From: Caulochytrium protostelioides
Lineage: Eukaryota; Chytridiomycota; Caulochytriomycetes; Caulochytriales; Caulochytriaceae
Assembly (NCBI GenBank): GCA_003615045.1
Contig: ML014130.1
Span: forward strand, 62,001-126,000
Direction of reading: 5' to 3'
DNA: 64,000 nt
Of this stretch, positions 14,701-21,295 are shown one piece after another (position 1 is the first letter of the stretch; every line of letters starts with the position of its first letter). The translations under genes and the position numbers were made by a program. The notes beneath the pieces were generated by a model. The model saw only the letters and a list, made by a program, of their open reading frames with translations, had not been told where the DNA came from and made no database searches.

Positions 14701-15940
14701 TTTTGAGTGGCGCTGGCGTCGTTTGTCAGAGCAGACGCTCCCTTCACGACACCTTCTCCCGGCGCCGGGTGAGGAGGACAAAGGCAGCGTTTCGGCCTCG
14801 CACGCGTCTTTTGGCCAGGAGTATCTTCCGTCGCAGAACCCGAGCGCTTCGCATGATATGCCGCGACCCGCTGACGGTCAAGTCAAGCAGCAGCAGCAGC
14901 AGGGCCACCAACATCATCATGCTCCGCATGAGCTGCTCGAGCAGCAGCAGCAACAGCCGCAGCAGCAACAGCCGCCGCAACAGCAGCAACAGCAGCAACA
15001 GCAGCAACAGCAGCAACAGCAGCAACAGCAGCAACAGCAGCAACAGCAGCAGCCGCAGCAGCCGCAGCACCGCGGGGACCGCCACCAGCAGCAGCATCAT
15101 CAGCACCACTCGGGATCATTCTATCACGGATACCCTGCTCAAGACACGTCCCGCGATCCTCACCTCGATTCCACGCTCGAAGGCGCCGCGCACTATGTGT
15201 TTGGGGGGGCACATTCGGGGTATGAACGTGCCCCGGACGAGCATTGTCACCACCCTGAGTACAGCCCCGACGTGGTGCCTCCTGCCCATGCTTCGGTTCA
15301 GGACACGCACCACGATCACCCGTATAGCGTTGACTCGCTCTTGCCGCGGCAATCACATCGCCACTCCGCTTACCACCAGCGTCCACCCTACCACCCCTAT
15401 TCCCACCGCCATCAGCGTCAAGCGTCTCACCCGCACCCGGCCAACATGCATCTCCACCCGCAGGCGTTGGCGCATGCCCATACGCCGTACCCTCATGCTT
15501 ATCAGCATCAGCAGCAACAACAGCACCAAGAGCAGCAGCAGCAGTCACAGCTACGACAACAGCAGTCGTATGCGACGCAGTCGTTCCGAACGAACAAGCG
15601 CTCGCGACTGATGTCGCTGGGCTTCCTGGATGCGAGCGCGGACTCGGGAGGATCGCATAACCCGGGCTTGCATGACGGCCAAGACGGCCACATGGCCGAC
15701 ACCTCGTACGAGGGCCCCTCGAACGAGGCCTCGGGGGTCACGCCGTCGCCATCGTCAGGCCCCCCGTCGATCGCTGGAAGCCGTTGGCGCGAAACCGATC
15801 ATGGTGGCGAAGCGGCAGCAATGTCCGCTTTTGACGCCGCTTCGACTGCGTCCTCCCGCGTCTCGGGAGCAATTCCACCTGCTGGGTCGATGGACCGCGG
15901 CGATATGGGCGACGACCATACCTATGGCAACGCACCTTGA
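11720..15940 (+). CDS. large Abp2-like putative DNA-binding protein with polyglutamine tract
   Basis: The single exon gives 1406 residues from the ATG at 11720; the frame stays open upstream but with no convincing ATG. Most of the chain is low-complexity Ser/Gly/His/Pro sequence, including an HP repeat near residue 520 and a long glutamine tract near residues 1075-1117. The only folded-looking part is about residues 805-1000. It contains LKTWSALARQLGF, RMKRWMEAHHIGPFFEW and an upstream YVTFLRAFHHLF segment. From memory of the family this resembles the C-terminal half of the fungal ARS-binding protein 2 (Abp2) domain (LKTW...LA..LG, then LKRWM...H...FFEY). A nuclear DNA-binding regulator is therefore inferred. 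The domain is split by Ser/Ala-rich inserts absent from the family as I know it. The assignment is moderate; the reading frame itself is secure because of its length and composition. Confidence 0.6.
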   Translation: MTSADDAAAASAATASVMSDHYLDGTMDGNDQKHADPRGGDMAYNAISGNGSVNAAETGSLSGSGRGSYGRSGSASGSVSVSGSGSSSSGHGKGSNGEEAHDDPSVRLNTLAPMQGRHASSMPSQRARSSTSKPSNSNNRSSSSVALHRASTAGEPSLDTRRFSLESSVPLLKDRRPSGSTLRPISWDAAAAASAANRPHPVSELPYSAMNAASPARTASGATGLSQLPGHALMTYPSLSSSAAATAAAHHCPASTTPTDAFGRLSAGSHRLEDGSAPDAAAAATTGSLGSPSPVPLSSPRLPPLAAHGPHPGYATGPLPDRGVRDGEPPTPSRHDYGTPSPSLVIPLEHQQQQGAALAVSSQDHPSAPPHAHPSDSSPSHGSHGYVTHPAYADAFVRHRSVPFKPLHVHETDPTSLEASGLAGVGSVGRSGATPDGDVLLGQPASLSAADPNVTGQCYEVESGGSGHGATAHETYEASFPPHMPGDFQGRHSSLTQDVAHPALVLPYYPHASSHPHPHPHPHPHPHPHPRAHADANSHPQTPPPNRHASAHASQSALDTGLRYLEQGGDAYTTDSGSGSGSGSGRGLRNSGGGGARHGGDPNQGATYPLPLHRRSSQQHSTSGHSPASYIFRPEAGLREGYPPSGAGAHSPVSSDTSGAPHGGHASAHGRRLVGPHSHGHPSHPAHPSQHSHAHLYHRQARVHDHQPAHYLHQDIPSDHADARRASPSSAPPSQGPDQGLNQGQSPSHGANHGPDLDNRGQSQGLGVGQDVLLTAEYSVAPRMRRASASNSLKMEGDAVGVDSFEFQRDYVTFLRAFHHLFVRPASTSSLSDYPIGLGSSAGDKSTASHGRDAHHSGSHKGSTKQTGCMLSLSQHLTKFLTPFKVHHQSFRVGDLYDLMTPAPTSASASASGYQAMPSAPGSAKEGTGSASAAFSSHSSLPVFWAANSGNTGPGSQLKTWSALARQLGFDPSKATSISWRMKRWMEAHHIGPFFEWRWRRLSEQTLPSRHLLPAPGEEDKGSVSASHASFGQEYLPSQNPSASHDMPRPADGQVKQQQQQGHQHHHAPHELLEQQQQQPQQQQPPQQQQQQQQQQQQQQQQQQQQQQQQQPQQPQHRGDRHQQQHHQHHSGSFYHGYPAQDTSRDPHLDSTLEGAAHYVFGGAHSGYERAPDEHCHHPEYSPDVVPPAHASVQDTHHDHPYSVDSLLPRQSHRHSAYHQRPPYHPYSHRHQRQASHPHPANMHLHPQALAHAHTPYPHAYQHQQQQQHQEQQQQSQLRQQQSYATQSFRTNKRSRLMSLGFLDASADSGGSHNPGLHDGQDGHMADTSYEGPSNEASGVTPSPSSGPPSIAGSRWRETDHGGEAAAMSAFDAASTASSRVSGAIPPAGSMDRGDMGDDHTYGNAP
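13262..13309 (+). repeat. CATCCG hexanucleotide array (8 units)
   Basis: Eight perfect copies of the 6-bp unit CATCCG lie in frame inside the Abp2-like gene and encode a His-Pro repeat. Being in frame with a unit length divisible by three, copy-number change would lengthen or shorten the protein without a frameshift. Confidence 0.9.
14942..15069 (+). repeat. CAG/CAA glutamine-tract repeat
   Basis: This is an almost uninterrupted run of glutamine codons, mainly a 9-bp unit CAGCAGCAA, with a few CCG (Pro) interruptions near both ends. It encodes the polyglutamine tract of the Abp2-like protein. A shorter CAG run lies just upstream (about 14887-14902) and further Gln/His-rich runs lie near 15508-15565. 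The regular CAA interruptions should damp slippage compared with a pure CAG run. Confidence 0.9.
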
Positions 15941-17612
15941 CCGCTTGCTCGGCCTTTCGCTTGAGGCTAGGCAATCGTGCTGACACGAATCACGATGCAT
16001 CACGGTTGATTTGTCGATATCTTTTCCTCTTCCTTTTACCCCAGTTTCACGCCTTCTCGTTTTTAATTTTTTCGATTCCCCTTTTTCCTGTAGATTCTTT
16101 GATCGTGCATGTTGTTTGTGTGTGTTTAAATTATCAAATTAAATGTCCCTTTCGCTACATCATTTGGCATCATTTCGGCCGATGCATGACACGCGCCATT
16201 CGTTTCATGGCCTGACTCTGACGGGAGGTTTCACTCATTTCGGCACGAGTGGAGGTTTACCGTCTCATGATCGAGCTAGGAGACTCATCAAATGATCACA
16301 CTTTGCCTCATGAAAGATACATGCGCTCAGATGCACTGGATTGTACTTTTCGATTCGGCCTGTCATTGCTTCGGCGACGATGTGCCCTGTATCAAGAGTA
16401 TTGCGTGGGCAGATCGTACCTTGCGTGTCACAACAGACCATTGTTATGCGCGACCGTTTGCTGTTCGCATGATCCCGCGCGGTGGTTATGCTCCCCATCT
16501 CTCTTCCTACGTCCTCGACGTAGGATCGGCGGGGCCGGCCGGGATAGGGCGCCGCGGATCGCGCCACGGCGGAGTTAGAAACGTTGGAGGTTCGATCCGC
16601 CAACAGCGCCGATTCGTGCCGCCTGAAGCGTCCGTCATCGTTTTCGACACGACACGAAGGTGGGGGTGTGTGTTTCGAGGGCAGCTCCTTTTGACGCTCG
16701 CCGTCTCCCACGTGTTGGAGCAGCCCACCCGTCTCGCTCATCGCGACAGCCCATGCGCGGCGGGGAGTTGCGAGCGGTCATGGCCGACGCTGCGATGGGG
16801 AAGCCGGAAGCGGCGGAGCGACGCGTCGGCGTCTCCGATCTCCGAAGCGGAGACGGCCGGCCGAGGGGCGGCTTTGACGGGCGCGGGCTCAGGCGTGACG
16901 GAGATCCCGACGAGCTCCCGATCGAGCGGCCCCAAGGGCCGTCAAGGGGCGGCGAGCCAAGGAAGGCGGCTAAGCCGATCGCTGCCGCCGCCGCCGCCGT
17001 TGCCGGTCGGAGCTCAACGTATGCTGGCCGCGAACGCATCACACATCGCTCCGTCCGGCACAACACTCAGAAACGCCATGAAAAACGCGAGTGGCGCCGC
17101 ATGTGCATGAAGCACAGGAGGAGATCGTGCAGGTGGATGTGTACGCGGAGAGGTCCATGGGTCGTGCGACCGTCTAGGCCGCCCATGGACGGCCGTTGCC
17201 CCTCCGGGGCGTCAGTCGTCGGACCCGGACTCGGGCCGGTGCTGACTCACAGAAGCGCCGTTCCGAGTCGCCGTGTCGCGGTGGTTCATTCAAAAAGACG
17301 GTTCGAGAAGGGGCTACCAGGCGTATGAGGGGGGAGTTGGTCCGATGCCGTCGCGACCTGCTCCCGTCACCATACATCGATAGGACACCCTTACCTGGTA
17401 GAGACGACATTGCGCTGATTCGGAGTTACGCGTCAACAGATGTCACTCATACCCCGCGCCGGCGACATTCTCACTCTATAGAAGCGGTTCTCCCACTGCC
17501 ATCGTCATCACTGCCACCTCGTTCATTCCGCTCCTATTCCGGTCCGCCTCGTTTCTCATTGTTTTACATCTCGCGTCTCACGTCTCACATCGACGCGCAT
17601 TCACTCGGCGCT
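15941..17612. other. intergenic region between the Abp2-like and Tubby genes
   Basis: The first 250 bases are AT-rich (3' flank of the Abp2-like gene, with a TTTAAATTATCAAATTAAAT stretch near 16127). The middle, 16500-17100, is a GC-rich island with a GCC run near 16983. The last 150 bases before the Tubby start are C/T-rich, as upstream of other genes here. Open frames in the island are not protein-like. Confidence 0.5.
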
Positions 17613-20039
17613 ATGGCCGCGACGGTGCAATCCCTCAAGAAGGAACTCCGCGATTGGGAACGATCTTTCCAGGCCGAGGAAGGGCGCAAGCCCACGAAGC
17701 AGGATATCGGCAGTGATGCCTCGGGAATTGGTAAGATGCGCTTGCGGCTGTCGATCCATCGCAGCAGTAGACCGACAAGGGACGCGCTACACGATCATCG
17801 CCTCAACCATCGACTCATGTCATCGCTCACCAGTGACGTGTCGCTCGTGTATTTGATGAATTTGAATCATGCTTCTCATCGACAATCAGCGGCTCGCTAT
17901 AAACTCTATAGCAAGCTGAAGGCCGCCGCAGCCGTCGCGGGCGACTCGGACAACACGGGCAACGACACGCCCGAACCGGCGCCCGCACGCCGCCCCAAAC
18001 CTAGTTCCCGCCGCCGTCAGGCCGCCGTCGGCGGGGCCGAGGCCGAGGCCGCCGACGACCCCGGGGTCCCGGAGGTCAATGCGCGCGAGGCGCCGCGGGC
18101 ATCGCGCTCCAGTCGGTCGAGCCGCGCGGCGCGCATGGCGTATGCCGAAGAGTCGACTACGGTCCCCGCGAGCGATAAGCCTCCGGTGCCCAGCGAGCAT
18201 CACGTGGCGCCCGTGGTGAAGGTGTCCAAGAGCCAGCGCCGACAGGGTGAGAGCGGACGCCGTGGATTGGCGCGGGCCGCTGAGCCGGCGATGGACACCG
18301 CGCTGGAGGCGATCCCAGCGGACGGAGACGCCACGGACCGCGAGCAGCGCCGTCGGCGCCGCGAGGCCCGGCGGGCCCGCGCCGCTGTGGCCGAGGCGAC
18401 CGAAGCGTCAGCCAATGCCGCGGCCCAGGCGATGGCCGCCCGCATGATACCAACCAGCCTCCATGATCTTCCCATGCGCGCGACCCTGGCGCTGCCCTCG
18501 GCTGATTCCGGGATCCCCTCGTTGCTGAGCCATCAGGCCTCGAGCGCGATGCCCGTAGCGGCGCCACTGCACACCACGAATCCCGCCGCCGACGGCGCGA
18601 GTGCGGGGTTCCAGAGTTACATGACGCGCAAATACAAGGTGACCGCATGGCAGGCCGCATCGCAGCAGCAGCACGAGCAAGAGCAGCAGCGCCATGGCCC
18701 CCTGGGATCCGTGCCGGCGACGAAAGCAGTGCCGGCGTCGACCGTGGCGCCGCGCGCATTCGCCTTCCCGGTCCCTGAAGCCGTTACGACCCTCCTGACG
18801 ACGACGGCGCGTCCGGCCGTGTCGACGTCTCCGGCCGCCGCGAACGGCGTGATCGAGCTCGAAGCGCCGAACGCCGAGGGCATGCGCCGCATCCCCGTCA
18901 CGCGCCGCGCCTATGAGTCGTCCTCGACCTCGGAAGCCGAGCCCGAGCCCGAGCCGGTGGTGCCCCCGTCCCAGACGACCCAGAGGTCGATGCGCAAAGC
19001 CGCGAAAGCGGCGGCGGCGGCGGCCGCCGAAGCGCTGCCCGAGCGCCTCGAGGATCTCATCAAGCCCGTCGGCCTTGCTGCTGCAGCTACGGCTGCCGTC
19101 TCGGCTGCTGTGCCGGTAGTCAAAGAGCCCGTGCCGGCACCGGCACCGGAACCGGAACCGGAACCAGAACTGGCGATGATGGCGGCGCCAACCACCGACC
19201 TCGCGGCCGCGTGGATCAACGCAGATAACCTGGGCACCGCGCTGGGGGAGACGCCGCCGCTTCACGTGAATCCTGTGTTCTGGCACCGCGTGCCCGAAAA
19301 CACGGTCCTGCGGTGCCGCATCATGCGCCGACGCGGCTTGATCGACAAAGCGGCCCCGCTGTTCCTGCTGTTCTGCCAGTCGAGCGATGTCCCGATCCTG
19401 GCCGCGCGCCGCCGCCTCACGTCGACCGTGCTCAGCTACCACATCTCGACCTCCCCGGACGACTTGGCTAAAGAGTCTCGCCACTATGTGGCGCAGCTGA
19501 AGGCCAACTTCCAGCGGACGAACTACATTCTGACCGATGCGCGCGGGTACAATGTGAACGCCGCCAACAAAGGCCTCCGCGAATCGGCGTGTATCAGCTA
19601 CTCCAAGACGGTGCTGCCGCGCGAAATGACCGTGGCGATCCCGAGTTTGGCGTATGCGCAGCCCGTGCTGACCGACCCGCTGCCGCCGGCGGGCACTGTC
19701 TACAGCACCGAGGCGCTGACGGGTCCGCCGCGCGGGCAGTACCGCGACATCCTGAGCGACTTCAAAACACATAATACGGCGGCGCTGCATTTCCTCAAGA
19801 ACCGGGCGCCGCGGTGGAACGAGACGAGCCAGTCGCACTGCTTGAACTTCGGCGGCCGCGTGACGCAGCCGTCCATCAAAAACTTCCAGCTAATCGAAGA
19901 GGCGCGCGAGGCCTACATTACAATGCAGTTCGGCCGGTGCGCGCAGGACGCGTTCACCCTTGACGTGCGCTGGCCGCTGTCCCCTGTGCAGGCCTTTGCC
20001 ATTGCGCTGTCGACCTTTGACGCCTACGACTCTGCCTAA
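17613..20039 (+). CDS. Tubby-domain protein with N-terminal Sld2/RecQL4-type WER motif
   Basis: Two exons, 17613-17730 and 17890-20039, give 755 residues. The intron (GTAAGA...ATCAG, 159 nt) was placed because it joins a DIGSDASGIA segment directly to ARYKLYSKLK. Residues about 6-50 carry LKKELRDWERSFQAEEGRKP followed by T-x-x-DI and ARYKLYSKLK, the motif known from Sld2/Drc1 and the RecQL4 N-terminus. The middle is disordered, rich in Ala, Pro and Glu. Residues about 495-755 are a Tubby domain ending in the hallmarks LNFGGRVTQPSIKNFQ, MQFGRCAQDAFTLD and QAFAIALSTFDA. Tubby domains bind membrane phosphoinositides. At the position of the mouse TUB K330/R332 pair (KLR) this protein has QLK, so binding may differ. 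Role unknown; a membrane-tethered regulator is inference. Confidence 0.88.
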   Translation: MAATVQSLKKELRDWERSFQAEEGRKPTKQDIGSDASGIGKMRLRLSIHRSSRPTRDALHDHRLNHRLMSSLTSDVSLVYLMNLNHASHRQSAARYKLYSKLKAAAAVAGDSDNTGNDTPEPAPARRPKPSSRRRQAAVGGAEAEAADDPGVPEVNAREAPRASRSSRSSRAARMAYAEESTTVPASDKPPVPSEHHVAPVVKVSKSQRRQGESGRRGLARAAEPAMDTALEAIPADGDATDREQRRRRREARRARAAVAEATEASANAAAQAMAARMIPTSLHDLPMRATLALPSADSGIPSLLSHQASSAMPVAAPLHTTNPAADGASAGFQSYMTRKYKVTAWQAASQQQHEQEQQRHGPLGSVPATKAVPASTVAPRAFAFPVPEAVTTLLTTTARPAVSTSPAAANGVIELEAPNAEGMRRIPVTRRAYESSSTSEAEPEPEPVVPPSQTTQRSMRKAAKAAAAAAAEALPERLEDLIKPVGLAAAATAAVSAAVPVVKEPVPAPAPEPEPEPELAMMAAPTTDLAAAWINADNLGTALGETPPLHVNPVFWHRVPENTVLRCRIMRRRGLIDKAAPLFLLFCQSSDVPILAARRRLTSTVLSYHISTSPDDLAKESRHYVAQLKANFQRTNYILTDARGYNVNAANKGLRESACISYSKTVLPREMTVAIPSLAYAQPVLTDPLPPAGTVYSTEALTGPPRGQYRDILSDFKTHNTAALHFLKNRAPRWNETSQSHCLNFGGRVTQPSIKNFQLIEEAREAYITMQFGRCAQDAFTLDVRWPLSPVQAFAIALSTFDAYDSA

Positions 20040-20138
20040 ATTGCGGCAGTTGTCGTTGTCGTCCTGGTCATCATCGTGGTCGTCGAGTTCTCTGTCGGGC
20101 GGTGCCGATCTCTTGGTGCTCTGGTTGGGTCTGTTATC

Positions 20139-20144
20139 AATAAA
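20139..20144 (+). terminator. polyadenylation signal of the Tubby gene
   Basis: A canonical AATAAA lies 100 nt after the Tubby stop codon, followed by an AT-rich TTATATAAAATG stretch. The convergent SKP1 stop is only about 40 nt further on, so the two 3' ends nearly meet. Confidence 0.6.
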
Positions 20145-20184
20145 TTATATAAAATGACGTTTCCGATAGAGCAACGGCAGCACC

Positions 20185-20682
20185 TTACGCATCAGCGGCC
20201 CATTCGTTTTCGCGGCGGATCTGTTCCTCCTCTTCGGGCGTGAAGTCGTTCTGGATGTTAAACATCTCGCGGATATCCTCGGCGCGCTTGCCCTTAATCA
20301 TGTTGGCGACCGTCTTGCATCCGAGGTCCAACAGCGGCTTGATGTCCAGGTAGTTCGCGGCCAAGATGGTCTCGAAGATGGCGTCGGTCTCCATCTTCAT
20401 GAAGTGCGCATCCCACTCCTCGATGTCGTCGGCGCGCTTGCGGACCGAGTCGAAGGCGTCCTTGCTCTTGTCGTCGTCCGCGGGCACCGGCGCGTCGCTG
20501 CGGTGGTGCTCGCAGTACTCAATCACCCGCTTCAGCGTGTCAGCCTGCACGTTCGGCAGCGGGATTGGCGCCGCGCTCTCGCCGACGTCCTCGAGCATGT
20601 TCTTGAGCAGCATGCTCTTCTCCGCAATGTCGCGGTCGACCGTGAAGGTCTGGTTGTCGCTCGATGTCAATGTCACCTTCAT
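20185..20682 (-). CDS. SKP1: SKP1, SCF ubiquitin-ligase adaptor
   Basis: A single exon of 165 residues, the usual length for the family. The N-terminus ([20 protein letters not shown], then [10 protein letters not shown]) is the POZ-like cullin-binding fold. The C-terminal half has the conserved F-box-binding helices: [31 protein letters not shown], and the near-invariant end [19 protein letters not shown]1 bridges cullin-1 to F-box substrate receptors in nucleus and cytosol. The frame stays open upstream of 20682, but the chosen ATG gives the family N-terminus exactly. It is convergent with the Tubby gene. Confidence 0.96.
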   Translation of the reverse strand: MKVTLTSSDNQTFTVDRDIAEKSMLLKNMLEDVGESAAPIPLPNVQADTLKRVIEYCEHHRSDAPVPADDDKSKDAFDSVRKRADDIEEWDAHFMKMETDAIFETILAANYLDIKPLLDLGCKTVANMIKGKRAEDIREMFNIQNDFTPEEEEQIRRENEWAADA

Positions 20683-21295
20683 GATGAGCAGCGTATCGTC
20701 AAAGGTGAAGATCGGGAAGACAGGGCGTCTTAAATCGATGGCCGTGCCGATGCCGGTGCCAGAAAGTCGATGCTGGTTAATAGTAGCGCTGCACGAAAAG
20801 TCAGCCCGATAGGTCTCGATAACACCTGGTGAGACCTGTGCCACACCACACAAACACGGGATGTGAAGAGTCGTGGAGGGCACTCGTATGAACGTCTGGT
20901 GATAAGGTCAGGCCGGCTGCATGCGATGCAATGGCACTTGAGCGTGTCGAACGCATCGCCGTGAATGCATCATTCGTAGAACATCGCTGCATCGCTGCCA
21001 AGCGCAGCCTGCCCGCCCCTCCCCCGTCTGCTCTGTTCTTTCTGATCAACCATGAGGCGTTCCGCGCGTCCGGAGGAACCCGATTCTACCACAAGGGCCC
21101 CTGGCCCGCCTTGCGCGCGCCTCTCCCCAAATCGTCGCAAACAAAAAGTTCGCCACGCGCTCAGCGCCAGCGGCGTTTAGAGCAAAACGGAGGGACATCA
21201 AGCGTTAACAAATGGGGTAGCCTACCAAAACAGGGATGTGAGCAAAGAAACATCTTTCTACAATTATCCATTCATGCTAGGGATGGACGGGGGCA
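20683..21295. other. intergenic: SKP1 promoter and 3' flank of the GPR107-like gene
   Basis: About 610 bases lie between the SKP1 start and the stop of the next minus-strand gene. I see no protein-like frame, and no clear TATA box on the minus strand close to the SKP1 start. Confidence 0.4.

Noticed and set aside
16580-16610. GGTTCGATCC resembling a tRNA B box
   Set aside because: The flanks do not form a tRNA T-arm or acceptor stem, and no A box with proper spacing is present.
18408-19838. 476-codon minus-strand frame opposite the Tubby gene
   Set aside because: Antisense shadow of a biased coding region; low-complexity Arg/Gly/His translation.
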